From: Clavibacter nebraskensis NCPPB 2581
Lineage (GTDB): Bacteria > Actinomycetota > Actinomycetes > Actinomycetales > Microbacteriaceae
DNA: 64,000 bases
Reading direction: 5' to 3'
NCBI RefSeq assembly: GCF_000355695.1
Contig: NC_020891.1
Coordinates: 682,001 to 746,000, forward strand
Made by a program: the position numbers and the translations under genes. This document shows, one piece after another, positions 28,782 through 37,173 of this stretch. How positions within the stretch are numbered: position 1 is the first letter of the stretch; each line of letters opens with the position of its first letter. The notes below the pieces were generated by a model. It saw only the letters and a program-made list of their open reading frames with translations, ran no database searches and had not been told where the DNA came from.

Positions 28782-30860
28782 ATGCCCTACAACAACGACT
28801 CCCCGCGCGGCGCCAAGCGCGCCCCCGCGGGATCCCGCAGCCCGAACCACCGCGGCTACAACTCCGATCCCGCGCCCAAGAAGCAGCGCTGGAACGCCGA
28901 CGAGCGCGCGCAGCGCTCCGGCCAGGACGACCGCCCCCAGCGCGGCGGCGCGGCCCGTCCCGCGCGCGGCGGCGACCGCCCGAACTGGGAGCCCCGCGCC
29001 GAGCGCCCCGCCGGTCGCGGCGAGCGTCCCGCGTACGGCGACCGCCCGAACCGCGCCGGCCAGCGCCCCGAGCGTGGCGACGCCCGCCCGCAGCGCGGCG
29101 AGCGCCCGTCGTACGGCGGCGGGAACGACCGCGGCCAGCGCGGCGAGCGTCCCTCGTACGGCGCCGAGCGCGGACAGCGCTCCGAGCGTCCGTCGTACGG
29201 GAACTCACGTCCCGACCGTGGCGGCGAGCGCTCCGAGCGTCCCGCGTACAACGACCGCGCGCCGCGCGCCGACCGTCCCTCCTACGGGAACGACCGGCCG
29301 CAGCGGTCGGAGCGTCCGTCGTACGACGACCGCGCCGAGCGCCCGTCGTACAACGACCGTCCGGCCCGCAGCGAGCGTCCGTCGTACAACGACCGTCCGG
29401 CCCGCAGCGAGCGCCCGTCCTACGGCGACCGCGCCGAGCGGTCCGAGCGTCCCGCGTACAACGACCGACCGGCCCGCGCGGAGCGCCCGTCCTACGGCGA
29501 CCGTCCGCAGCGGTCCGAGCGTCCCTCCTACGGTGACCGCCCGCAGCGGAGCGAGCGCCCGTCCTACGACGACGCTCGCCCCAAGCGCGACAGCGACTTC
29601 TACCCGAGCAAGGAGGGCGCCCCGCGCCACGCTCCCGCCGAGGACGTCGTGCTCGAGCGCCTCGAGGCCCAGGCCACGACCGCCAAGGACGTCGACGGCG
29701 TGACCTTCGCCGCCCTCGGCCTCGGCCAGAACATCGTCCGCGTGCTCGAGGAGCTGGGCGCGGCGAGCCCGTTCCCGATCCAGGCCGCCACGATCCCGGA
29801 CGTGCTCGCGGGTCGCGACGTGCTCGGCCGCGGCCGCACCGGATCCGGCAAGACCATCGCGTTCGGCGCGCCCCTCGTGGAGCGCCTGCTCGAGAACGAC
29901 GGCGCGAAGAACCGCAAGATGGGCCGGAAGCCCCGCGCGCTGATCCTCGCCCCGACGCGCGAGCTCGCCATGCAGATCGACCGCACGGTGCAGCCCATCG
30001 CCCGCTCGGTCGGCCTGTTCACCACCACGATCTTCGGCGGCGTCCCGCAGTTCAAGCAGGTGGGTGCGCTGCAGCGCGGCGTCGACATCCTCATCGCGAC
30101 CCCCGGCCGCCTCGAGGACCTCATCGACCAGGGTCGCCTCGACCTCTCCGAGATCGTCGTCACCGTCCTCGACGAGGCCGACCACATGTGCGACCTCGGC
30201 TTCCTCGAGCCCGTGCAGCGGATCCTCCGCCAGGTGAAGAAGGACGGCCAGCGCCTGCTCTTCTCCGCCACGCTCGACAAGGGCGTCGCGACGCTCGTCA
30301 ACGAGTTCCTGCCGTCGCCCAGTGTCCACGAGGTCGCGGGCGAGGACCAGGCGTCGTCGACCATCGACCACCGCGTGCTCCTCATCGAGCAGCGCGACAA
30401 GGCCGCGATCATCGAGCAGCTCAGCTCGGGCGAGGGCAAGACGCTGATCTTCGCCCGCACCCGCGCCTTCGCCGAGCAGCTCGCCGACCAGCTTGAGGAC
30501 GCCGGCATCCCGGCCACGTCGCTGCACGGCGACCTCAACCAGGCGCGCCGCACGCGCAACCTGCAGCTCCTCACGAGCGGCAAGGTCCGCGTGCTCGTCG
30601 CGACCGACGTGGCCGCCCGCGGCATCCACGTGGACGACATCGGGCTGGTCATCCAGGCCGACGCGCCCGACGAGTACAAGAGCTACCTCCACCGCGCCGG
30701 CCGCACGGGCCGCGCGGGCAAGCAGGGCACCGTCGTGACGCTGATCACGAAGGCCCGCCGCCGTCGCATGGACGACCTCCTGGGTCGCGCCGAGATCACG
30801 GCGACGACGGTCATGGCCGCCGCCGGCGACCGCGTCATCGCGGACCTCGCGCGCGTCTAG
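28782..30860 (+). CDS. DEAD-box RNA helicase with repeat-rich N-terminus
   Basis: 692 residues. The first 280 are a disordered Arg/Gly/Ser/Tyr-rich region made of about fourteen RPSY/RPAY-type repeats. The helicase core follows: Q motif with Phe upstream (TFAALGLGQ, SPFPIQAATIP), motif I GRTGSGKT near 351, PTRELA, TPGR, VLDEADHM near 463, SAT, then the second domain with VATDVAARGIHVDD and HRAGRTGRAG near 637. All catalytic motifs are intact. Such proteins unwind structured RNA, often in ribosome assembly or in the cold. In most relatives the basic tail is C-terminal; here it is N-terminal. A GAGGAATCCCTC stretch before the ATG supplies the ribosome site. Confidence 0.93.
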   Translation: MPYNNDSPRGAKRAPAGSRSPNHRGYNSDPAPKKQRWNADERAQRSGQDDRPQRGGAARPARGGDRPNWEPRAERPAGRGERPAYGDRPNRAGQRPERGDARPQRGERPSYGGGNDRGQRGERPSYGAERGQRSERPSYGNSRPDRGGERSERPAYNDRAPRADRPSYGNDRPQRSERPSYDDRAERPSYNDRPARSERPSYNDRPARSERPSYGDRAERSERPAYNDRPARAERPSYGDRPQRSERPSYGDRPQRSERPSYDDARPKRDSDFYPSKEGAPRHAPAEDVVLERLEAQATTAKDVDGVTFAALGLGQNIVRVLEELGAASPFPIQAATIPDVLAGRDVLGRGRTGSGKTIAFGAPLVERLLENDGAKNRKMGRKPRALILAPTRELAMQIDRTVQPIARSVGLFTTTIFGGVPQFKQVGALQRGVDILIATPGRLEDLIDQGRLDLSEIVVTVLDEADHMCDLGFLEPVQRILRQVKKDGQRLLFSATLDKGVATLVNEFLPSPSVHEVAGEDQASSTIDHRVLLIEQRDKAAIIEQLSSGEGKTLIFARTRAFAEQLADQLEDAGIPATSLHGDLNQARRTRNLQLLTSGKVRVLVATDVAARGIHVDDIGLVIQADAPDEYKSYLHRAGRTGRAGKQGTVVTLITKARRRRMDDLLGRAEITATTVMAAAGDRVIADLARV
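29019..29580 (+). repeat. in-frame tandem repeats coding for SERPSYxDRP units
   Basis: About fourteen degenerate in-frame copies, roughly 27-36 bases each, of a unit coding for (S/G)ERP(S/A)Y(G/N/D)DRPxR. The last copies at 29320-29570 are nearly identical in DNA (for example two adjacent copies at about 29353 and 29386), so the array is likely to change length by slippage or recombination. Confidence 0.85.
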
Positions 30861-30874
30861 CGACCACGCACGAC

Positions 30875-30916
30875 CCCGACGGCCGTCCCACCCCTCGCGG
30901 GTGGGGCGGCCGTCGT
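30875..30916 (+). terminator. terminator after the helicase gene
   Basis: Long stem with left arm starting GACGGCCGTCCCACC at 30876 and right arm ending GGGGCGGCCGTC near 30914, about 16 bp with one wobble, beginning 15 bases after the stop. The exact loop edge is given to within two bases. Confidence 0.65.
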
Positions 30917-30951
30917 CGTGCGGGACCGGGCGGTCTGGCATCCTCGATGCC

Positions 30952-31482
30952 GTGCCCGACCGGATCCGCCTGCTCACGCTCGACGACGCCCCCGCCCTGT
31001 CCGCGCTGCGCCTCGCGAGCCGACCCCACCTGGCGCCCTGGGACCCGATCCGGAACCCGGACCACGACACCGCCGCCGGCCAGCGCGCCGACCTCGAGGC
31101 GGCCCTCGCGCAGCACACGCAAGGGCAGGGCGTGCCGCTCGCGATCCTCGACGACGACGGATCCGTCGCGGGACGGATCACCCTGAACAGCATCGTCCGC
31201 GGCGCGTTCCAGTCGTGCTCTCTGGGGTACTGGCTGGCGGCGGACCGGACCGGCCGCGGGCTCGCGACCTCCGCCGTCGAGGCCGCGGTCGCCCTCGCGT
31301 TCGGCGAGCTCGGGCTGCACCGGGTCGAGGCCGGCACGCTCCTGCACAACGCCGCGTCGCAGGCCGTGCTCGCCCGCGCGGGCTTCACGCGGTACGGGCT
31401 CGCGCCGCGCTACCTCCGCATCGCGGGGGAGTGGCAGGACCACGTGCTGTTCCAGCGGCTGGCGGACGACCCGCGCGCGTGA
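30952..31482 (+). CDS. GNAT acetyltransferase (RimJ/RimL-like)
   Basis: 176 residues from GTG at 30952. The fold is complete: RIRLLTLDDAPALSALR at the N-terminus, SLGYWLAADRTGRGLATSA carrying the acetyl-CoA loop (RTGRGLAT), then HRVEAGTLLHNAASQAVLAR and GFTRYGLAPRYLRI. This matches the ribosomal-protein alanine acetyltransferase type. A CATCCT box lies seven bases before the start. Its substrate is unknown. Confidence 0.85.
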   Translation: MPDRIRLLTLDDAPALSALRLASRPHLAPWDPIRNPDHDTAAGQRADLEAALAQHTQGQGVPLAILDDDGSVAGRITLNSIVRGAFQSCSLGYWLAADRTGRGLATSAVEAAVALAFGELGLHRVEAGTLLHNAASQAVLARAGFTRYGLAPRYLRIAGEWQDHVLFQRLADDPRA

Positions 31483-31514
31483 GGCCGACGGGCTGGCCGG
31501 ATAGCCTCGAGCGC

Positions 31515-32018
31515 ATGCAGATCCGCCCCGCCACGGACGCCGACTGGCCCCTGATCCACCCCTTCTACCGCGCGATCGTCGACGCCGGCCGCACCTACGC
31601 GCTCCCGGCCGGGCAGTCGCTCGAGGAGGCGCGGCCGAACTGGATGGCCCAGGCGCCGGCCCGCACCTTCGTGGCGGTGGACGACGACGGCACCGTGCTC
31701 GGATCCGCCAAGGCCGGCCCGAACCGCCCCGGCCGCGGGGCGCATGTCGCCACGGGGTCGTTCCTCGTGGATCCCGCGCACGGCGGCCGCGGCGTCGGCC
31801 GGGCGCTGGGCGAGCACGTCATCGGCTGGGCGCGCGCGGAGGGCTACCGTGCGATCCAGTTCAACGCCGTCGTGGAGACGAACCGCGCCGCCGTGCACCT
31901 GTGGGAGTCGCTGGGCTTCCGGATCATCGGCACCGTCCCCGCGGCGTTCGACCACGCGGACGACGGGCTCGTCGGGCTGCACGTGATGCACCTGCCGCTC
32001 GACGAGGTCGTTCGCTGA
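31515..32018 (+). CDS. GNAT acetyltransferase
   Basis: 167 residues. N-terminal MQIRPATDADWPLIHPFYRA, acetyl-CoA loop HGGRGVGRALGEHVI in the middle, then YRAIQFNAVVETNRAAVHLW and LGFRIIGTVP. It is a complete small acetyltransferase of the PA4866/YncA-like type, often acting on amino acids or small amines; substrate not known. TAGCCT at 31502-31507 stands seven bases before the ATG and there is no ribosome site, so the message may be leaderless. It is unlike the preceding acetyltransferase and not a duplicate. Confidence 0.85.
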   Translation: MQIRPATDADWPLIHPFYRAIVDAGRTYALPAGQSLEEARPNWMAQAPARTFVAVDDDGTVLGSAKAGPNRPGRGAHVATGSFLVDPAHGGRGVGRALGEHVIGWARAEGYRAIQFNAVVETNRAAVHLWESLGFRIIGTVPAAFDHADDGLVGLHVMHLPLDEVVR

Positions 32019-32057
32019 CGGCTGGGCCGCACGCCGCCCCGGCTATACAGTCGCACC

Positions 32058-32528
32058 ATGACCGACGACCGCCGCGATGACCTCCCTGCGAGCGGCGTCG
32101 ACGGCACCGGCGGCGACCTCGACGCCCGCCACGGCGGCTCCTGTCCTGTGCTGCGCGAACTCCCAGTGCGCGCCTTGGACGACCGCCGCTTCCGGATCCA
32201 CGTCGCCTGGACCATGGCGTCCACCGCCGCGTATGCCGCGCTCGTGGTGGTGATCGCCCTCGTGACGCCGCTGATGCTGTCCGTCCCCGTCGCCATCCTG
32301 GTCCCCATGCTCCTCGTGGCGCTGCTCGTCGTGCTCGCAGGCGTGGACGAGGCCTTCCGCGGCGCCAGCGGAGCGATCTCCCGCGGCCTCGGCCAGCTGG
32401 TGCCCGCGCTGTGCGGCTCGTTCCTCGGCGGACTCGCCTCCAGTGCGATACCCGTGCCTGGTCTCCTGGTCGTCGCCGGTCTCGCGCTCGGCGCCGGCTT
32501 CGGTGTCGGGATGACGCGCGGTCGCTGA
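32058..32528 (+). CDS. membrane protein of unknown function
   Basis: 156 residues. A polar N-terminal 45 residues is followed by hydrophobic segments at about 50-68, 72-95 and 115-150, the last one Gly-rich (GLLVVAGLALGAGFGVGM). No recognised domain. TACAGT at 32046-32051 is six bases before the ATG, suggesting a leaderless transcript. Confidence 0.6.
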   Translation: MTDDRRDDLPASGVDGTGGDLDARHGGSCPVLRELPVRALDDRRFRIHVAWTMASTAAYAALVVVIALVTPLMLSVPVAILVPMLLVALLVVLAGVDEAFRGASGAISRGLGQLVPALCGSFLGGLASSAIPVPGLLVVAGLALGAGFGVGMTRGR

Positions 32529-32587
32529 ACCGCTTCGCGGTCGGCGGGGTGATGAGGTCCACCGGCACTCGTAAAACCATGTGCCTA

Positions 32588-32600
32588 TGTCAGAACATGC
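32588..32600 (+). promoter_or_regulatory. operator-like site before the iol operon
   Basis: TGTCAGAACATGC, inside an AT-richer patch 67 bases before iolC. It resembles the palindrome TGTCAACACATGCTGACA before the ABC importer and CGTCAGGACAAACA before iolE. CATGT at 32578-32582 and ACATG at 32595-32599 form an inverted repeat around it. Probably bound by the UTRA-type GntR regulator of this locus (inference). Confidence 0.45.
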
Positions 32601-32666
32601 GCTACGTTGGACGTGAAGCAGCACCCGCCCACCGCCCTCCACCGCCGGAGAGGAAGCAGCGCCGCC

Positions 32667-33644
32667 ATGAGCCCTGCCGAACACGCAGCCCCTGCCGAGA
32701 CCCCGATCCACGACGTGATCACCATCGGCCGCGTCGGCGTCGACCTCTACCCGCTGCAGGACGGCGTGGGACTCGAGGAGGTCGAGACCTTCGGCAAGTA
32801 CCTCGGCGGGAGCGCGGCGAACGTGGCGGTCGCGGCCGCCCGGCACGGCAGGTCCGCCGCCCTGATCTCGCGCGTGGGCGACGATCCGTTCGGCCGCTAC
32901 GTCACGCGCGAGCTTGAGCGCCTCGGCGTCTCCGCGGCGTCCGTGACGCCCGTCGACGACCTGCCCACGCCCGTCACCTTCTGCGAGATCTTCCCGCCGG
33001 ACGACTTCCCCCTCTACTTCTACCGCCGGCCGAAGGCGCCCGACCTCTGCATCGAGGCCGACCAGCTCGACACGACGGCGATCCAGGACGCGCGCGTCTA
33101 CTGGTCCACCGTCACGGGCCTCAGCGAGGAGCCGAGCCGATCCGCGCACCACGCCGCATGGCGGGCCCGCGCGCGCCGGCCGCTCACCGTGCTCGACCTC
33201 GACTACCGCCCCATGTTCTGGTCGTCGCCCGCCGACGCGACCCGCGAGGTCGGCCGGGCGCTCGAGCACGTGACCGTCGCGGTGGGCAACCGCGAGGAGT
33301 GCGAGATCGCGGTGGGGGAGACGGATCCGCTGCGGGCCGCCGACGCGCTGCTCGACCGCGGCGTCGAGCTCGCGATCGTGAAGCAGGGGCCGAAGGGCGT
33401 GCTCGCCAAGACGCGCGACGAGACCGTCGAGGTGCCGCCGTACCCGGTCGAGGTCGTCAACGGCCTCGGCGCGGGCGACGGCTTCGGCGGCGCGCTCGTG
33501 CACGGGCTGCTCGCGGGCTGGGACCTCGAGCGGATCCTGCGCTTCGCCAACGTCGCGGGCGCCATCGTCGCGTCCCGCCGCGAGTGCTCGACCGCCATGC
33601 CGACGACCGCCGAGGTCGAGGCTGTGCTGGAGCGGATCCGATGA
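32667..33644 (+). CDS. iolC: 5-dehydro-2-deoxygluconokinase
   Basis: 325 residues of the PfkB sugar-kinase family. Phosphorylates 5-dehydro-2-deoxygluconate in myo-inositol breakdown. ITIGRVGVDLYPLQDG at the start, GGSAANVAVAAARHG in the substrate lobe and NGLGAGDGFGGALVHGLL with the catalytic Asp at the end are typical. The ATG at 32667 has a purine-rich GAGAGGA stretch about 13 bases upstream; a TTG at 32607 is a weaker alternative. It heads iolC-aldolase-iolA-iolB-iolD, the order also known in Corynebacterium. Confidence 0.94.
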   Translation: MSPAEHAAPAETPIHDVITIGRVGVDLYPLQDGVGLEEVETFGKYLGGSAANVAVAAARHGRSAALISRVGDDPFGRYVTRELERLGVSAASVTPVDDLPTPVTFCEIFPPDDFPLYFYRRPKAPDLCIEADQLDTTAIQDARVYWSTVTGLSEEPSRSAHHAAWRARARRPLTVLDLDYRPMFWSSPADATREVGRALEHVTVAVGNREECEIAVGETDPLRAADALLDRGVELAIVKQGPKGVLAKTRDETVEVPPYPVEVVNGLGAGDGFGGALVHGLLAGWDLERILRFANVAGAIVASRRECSTAMPTTAEVEAVLERIR

Positions 33645-34582
33645 CCGCGGTCGACGCGGCCCGGGCGCCCGCCGAGGCGCTCCGTGCGGGCGACATGCCC
33701 GGCGCTCTCCAGGCCCTCCGCGACCTGCGCGCCACGGATCCCGCCGCCGTCGCCCGCGCGCTCGCCGCCCGCGCGCACCGCCCGCTGATCCGCGACGACG
33801 GCCGCCTGCTCATCGTCGCCGCCGACCACCCCGCCCGCGGCGCGCTCGGCGTCGGCGACGACCCGATGGCCCTCGCCGACCGCGACGAGCTGCTCGCCGG
33901 CCTCGCCACCGCCCTCACGCGCGACGGCGTCGACGGCGTGCTCGGCACCCCGGACATCGTCGACGACCTCGCGCTCCTCGGCCTCCTCGACGACAAGGTC
34001 GTGGTCGGGTCCATGAACCGCGGCGGCCTGCGCGGCGCGACGTTCGAGATGGACGACCGCTTCACGGCCTACGACGTCGCGGGGATCGTGCGCGACGGCC
34101 TCGACTTCGCGAAGACGCTCGTGCGGATCAACCTGGGCGACGCCGGCACCGCCCGCACCCTCGAGGCCAACGCGCGCGCGGTCGACGACGCGGTGCGCGC
34201 CGGCCTGCCGATCATGCTCGAGCCGTTCCTGAGCGCGTGGCACGACGGCCGCATCGTCAACGACCTCACGCCCGACGCCGTCATCACCTCGATCGCCGTC
34301 GCGTCGGGCCTCGGCTCGTCGTCCGCGCGCACGTGGATGAAGCTGCCCGTCGTCGACGACATGGCCCGCGTGATGGCCGCGACCACCCTGCCCACCCTGC
34401 TGCTCGGCGGGGATCCGCAGGGCGCGAGCGAGGACACGTGGGCCGGCTGGGAGCACGCGCTGGGCCTCCCCGGCGTCCGCGGCCTCGTCGTCGGCCGCAC
34501 GCTCATCCACCCCGCCGACGGCGACGTCGCCCGCGCGGTCGACCAGGCCGTCGACCTCGTGCACGGCCGCGCCCGCCCCTGA
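33641..34582 (+). CDS. Cgl0158 family TIM-barrel aldolase of inositol breakdown
   Basis: 313 residues. Deoxyribose-phosphate-aldolase-like barrel of the type placed between iolC and iolA in actinobacteria. It most likely cleaves 5-dehydro-2-deoxygluconate 6-phosphate to dihydroxyacetone phosphate and malonate semialdehyde, the IolJ step, since no other aldolase is present. LLIVAADHPARGALG, VDGVLGTPDIVDDL, KTLVRINLGD, and KLPVVDDMARVM with the probable Schiff-base Lys can be seen. The ATG overlaps the iolC stop (ATGA), so it is translationally coupled. Confidence 0.85.
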   Translation: MTAVDAARAPAEALRAGDMPGALQALRDLRATDPAAVARALAARAHRPLIRDDGRLLIVAADHPARGALGVGDDPMALADRDELLAGLATALTRDGVDGVLGTPDIVDDLALLGLLDDKVVVGSMNRGGLRGATFEMDDRFTAYDVAGIVRDGLDFAKTLVRINLGDAGTARTLEANARAVDDAVRAGLPIMLEPFLSAWHDGRIVNDLTPDAVITSIAVASGLGSSSARTWMKLPVVDDMARVMAATTLPTLLLGGDPQGASEDTWAGWEHALGLPGVRGLVVGRTLIHPADGDVARAVDQAVDLVHGRARP

Positions 34583-34633
34583 CCCGAAGACCGACCCGAC
34601 CCGCCCGCCACTCGCCGACCGACGAAGGACACC

Positions 34634-36139
34634 ATGACCGACACCGCCCCGCTCCCCGTCGTCCCGCACTGGATCGACGGCGCCCGCTCGCCCTCGACCT
34701 CCGGCCGCACGGCGCCCGTCTACGACCCGGCGCGCGGCGTCGTCACGAAGGAGGTCGCGCTCGCGGACGCCGGTGAGATCGAGCGCGCCATCGCGTCGGC
34801 GCACGCCGCGTTCCCCGCCTGGCGCGACCTGTCGCTCGCCAAGCGGCAGGCGATCCTCTTCCGCTTCCGCGAGCTGCTCGAGGCCGAGAAGGGCGAGCTG
34901 GCGGAGATCATCACGTCGGAGCACGGCAAGGTCGTGAGCGACGCGCTCGGCGAGATCACGCGCGGGCAGGAGGTCGTGGAGTTCGCGACCGGGCTCGCGC
35001 ACCACCTCAAGGGCGAGTACTCGGAGCAGGTCTCCACGGGCGTCGACGTGTACTCCACGAAGCAGCCGCTCGGCGTGGTCGGGATCATCTCGCCGTTCAA
35101 CTTCCCGGCGATGGTGCCGATGTGGTTCTTCCCCATCGCGATCGCGGCCGGCAACACCGTGGTGCTGAAGCCGAGCGAGAAGGACCCGAGCGCGGCCATC
35201 TGGATCGCCGAGCTGTGGAAGCGCGCCGGGCTCCCGGACGGCGTCTTCACGGTGCTGAACGGCGACAAGGAGGCGGTGGACGAGCTGCTCGCGCACCCGG
35301 ACGTGCGCGCGATCTCGTTCGTCGGATCCACGCCCATCGCGCAGTACGTCTACGAGACGGGTACGAAGCACGGCAAGCGCGTGCAGGCCCTCGGCGGCGC
35401 CAAGAACCACATGCTCGTGCTGCCCGACGCCGACCTCGACCTCGTCGCCGACTCGGCCGTCAACGCGGGCTTCGGCTCGGCGGGCGAGCGCTGCATGGCG
35501 ATCTCCGTGGTCGTCGCGGTCGAGCCCGTCGCGGACGCGCTCATCGAGCGGATCACGTCGCGCATGTCGTCCTTGCGCGTCGGCGACGGCCGCCGTGGCT
35601 GCGACATGGGCCCGCTCGTCTCCGAGGCGCACCGCGACAAGGTCGCGTCCTACATCGCCATCGCCGAGGAGGACGGCGCGCGCGTCGTCGTCGACGGCCG
35701 CGGCATCGAGGTCGACGGCGAGCGGGACGGCTTCTGGCTCGGCCCGACGCTCATCGACGCCCTGCCCACGTCGTCGCGCGCCTACACCGAGGAGATCTTC
35801 GGGCCCGTGCTCGGCGTCGTCCGGGTGCGCTCGTACGAGGAGGGCGTCGCGCTCATCAACGCCGGCGCCTTCGGCAACGGCACCGCGATCTTCACGAACG
35901 ACGGCGGGGCCGCGCGCCGCTTCCAGAACGAGGTGCAGGTCGGCATGATCGGGATCAACGTCCCCATCCCCGTGCCCGTCGCCACGTTCTCGTTCGGCGG
36001 CTGGCGGTCGAGTCTCTTCGGCGACACCAAGGCGCACGGCGCCGAGGGCGTGCGGTTCTTCACGCAAGCGAAGGCGATCACCAGCCGGTGGCTCGACCCG
36101 TCGCACGGCGGTGTCGACCTCGGCTTCCCGCAGAACTGA
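34634..36139 (+). CDS. iolA: CoA-acylating methylmalonate/malonate-semialdehyde dehydrogenase
   Basis: 501 residues. Converts malonate semialdehyde to acetyl-CoA with NAD and CoA, ending the inositol pathway. Aldehyde-dehydrogenase fold with VVGIISPFNFPAMVPMWFFP, VVLKPSEKDPSAA, LGGAKNHMLVLPDADLD (this group's hallmark) and SAGERCMAISVV with the catalytic Cys. A clear AAGGA ribosome site precedes the ATG. Length is normal for MmsA/IolA. Confidence 0.95.
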   Translation: MTDTAPLPVVPHWIDGARSPSTSGRTAPVYDPARGVVTKEVALADAGEIERAIASAHAAFPAWRDLSLAKRQAILFRFRELLEAEKGELAEIITSEHGKVVSDALGEITRGQEVVEFATGLAHHLKGEYSEQVSTGVDVYSTKQPLGVVGIISPFNFPAMVPMWFFPIAIAAGNTVVLKPSEKDPSAAIWIAELWKRAGLPDGVFTVLNGDKEAVDELLAHPDVRAISFVGSTPIAQYVYETGTKHGKRVQALGGAKNHMLVLPDADLDLVADSAVNAGFGSAGERCMAISVVVAVEPVADALIERITSRMSSLRVGDGRRGCDMGPLVSEAHRDKVASYIAIAEEDGARVVVDGRGIEVDGERDGFWLGPTLIDALPTSSRAYTEEIFGPVLGVVRVRSYEEGVALINAGAFGNGTAIFTNDGGAARRFQNEVQVGMIGINVPIPVPVATFSFGGWRSSLFGDTKAHGAEGVRFFTQAKAITSRWLDPSHGGVDLGFPQN

Positions 36140-36192
36140 CCGGCACCATCCCCCGCCCGGCCGGGCACCCGACGACGACGACGGAGACGCGC

Positions 36193-37173
36193 ATGACGAC
36201 GAACGAGTGGCTGCACCCCCGCGGGAGCCTCGGCCGGGACGGCTGGGAGACCGTGGTCGACGGATCCCTGCCCGGCTGGGAGCACACGGGCCTCCGGGTC
36301 GCGGTGCTCGCCGAGGGCGATGCGCTCGAGCTCGCCGCGTCGGGCGTGGAGCGCATGGTCGTGCCCCTCGCGGGATCCTTCGCCGTGCGGCACCGCGAGG
36401 GCGACGGCGACGAGCGTGCGACCGACCTCGCGGGCCGCGCGTCGGTCTTCGCCGGGCCGACCGACGTGCTCTACCTCTCGTGCACGTCGACCGCGGTGGT
36501 CACCGGATCCGGTCGCGTCGCCGTCGCAGAGTCGCCCGCCACCCGGCACGTGCCGAGCCGCCGGCTCGCCCGCGCGGACGTGCCCGTGGAGCTCCGCGGC
36601 GCCGGCCGGTCGAGCCGCCAGGTGCACAACTTCGGCACGCCCGGCACGCCCGGGTCCCTCGACGCCGAGCGCCTCATCGTCTGCGAGGTGCTGACGCCCG
36701 CCGAGAACTGGTCGAGCTACCCCGCGCACAAGCACGACGAGGAGAAGCCGGGGGAGGAATCGCGGCTGGAGGAGATCTACTACTTCGAGACCGCGGTCGG
36801 CCGGGCGCTGGACGCTCCCGCCGACGCGGATCCGTTCGGCCTGTTCCACACCTCCTCGTCGCCCGCGGGCGAGATCGCGATCGACGCCGTCGTGCGCACG
36901 GGCGACGTCGTGCTCGTGCCGTACGGGTACCACGGGCCCGCGGTCGCGGCGCCCGGCTACGACCTCTACTACCTCAACGTCATGGCGGGGCCGGGCGCCG
37001 ACCGCGCGTGGCTCATCAGCGACCACCCCGCGCACAGCTGGATCCGCGGCACGTGGGCCGGACAGGAGATCGACCCGCGCCTGCCGTTCGCCCCCGATGA
37101 CGCTGCCGCCGCCGCCGACGCCGCCGCACCCGCACCCGCACCCGCACCCGACCAGGAAGCACCCGCCCGATGA
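36193..37173 (+). CDS. iolB: 5-deoxy-glucuronate isomerase
   Basis: 326 residues. Isomerises 5-deoxy-glucuronate in inositol breakdown; bicupin metal enzyme. NFGTPGTPGSLDAERLIVCE, YPAHKHDEEKPGEESRLEE with the metal-binding His residues, and YGYHGPAVAAPGYDLYYLNV match the family. The last 25 residues are an Ala/Pro repeat (APAPAPAPD), longer than usual and probably a flexible tail. It overlaps iolD by four bases. Confidence 0.95.
   Translation: MTTNEWLHPRGSLGRDGWETVVDGSLPGWEHTGLRVAVLAEGDALELAASGVERMVVPLAGSFAVRHREGDGDERATDLAGRASVFAGPTDVLYLSCTSTAVVTGSGRVAVAESPATRHVPSRRLARADVPVELRGAGRSSRQVHNFGTPGTPGSLDAERLIVCEVLTPAENWSSYPAHKHDEEKPGEESRLEEIYYFETAVGRALDAPADADPFGLFHTSSSPAGEIAIDAVVRTGDVVLVPYGYHGPAVAAPGYDLYYLNVMAGPGADRAWLISDHPAHSWIRGTWAGQEIDPRLPFAPDDAAAAADAAAPAPAPAPDQEAPAR

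Noticed and set aside
29019-29580. Regular repeats that could suggest a CRISPR array.
   Set aside because: The repeats are in frame, code for RPSY-type units in the helicase and have no unique spacers.
33203-36106. Open frame of about 967 codons on the minus strand opposite iolC, the aldolase and iolA.
   Set aside because: Covers three clear genes of the inositol pathway and has no protein-like features.
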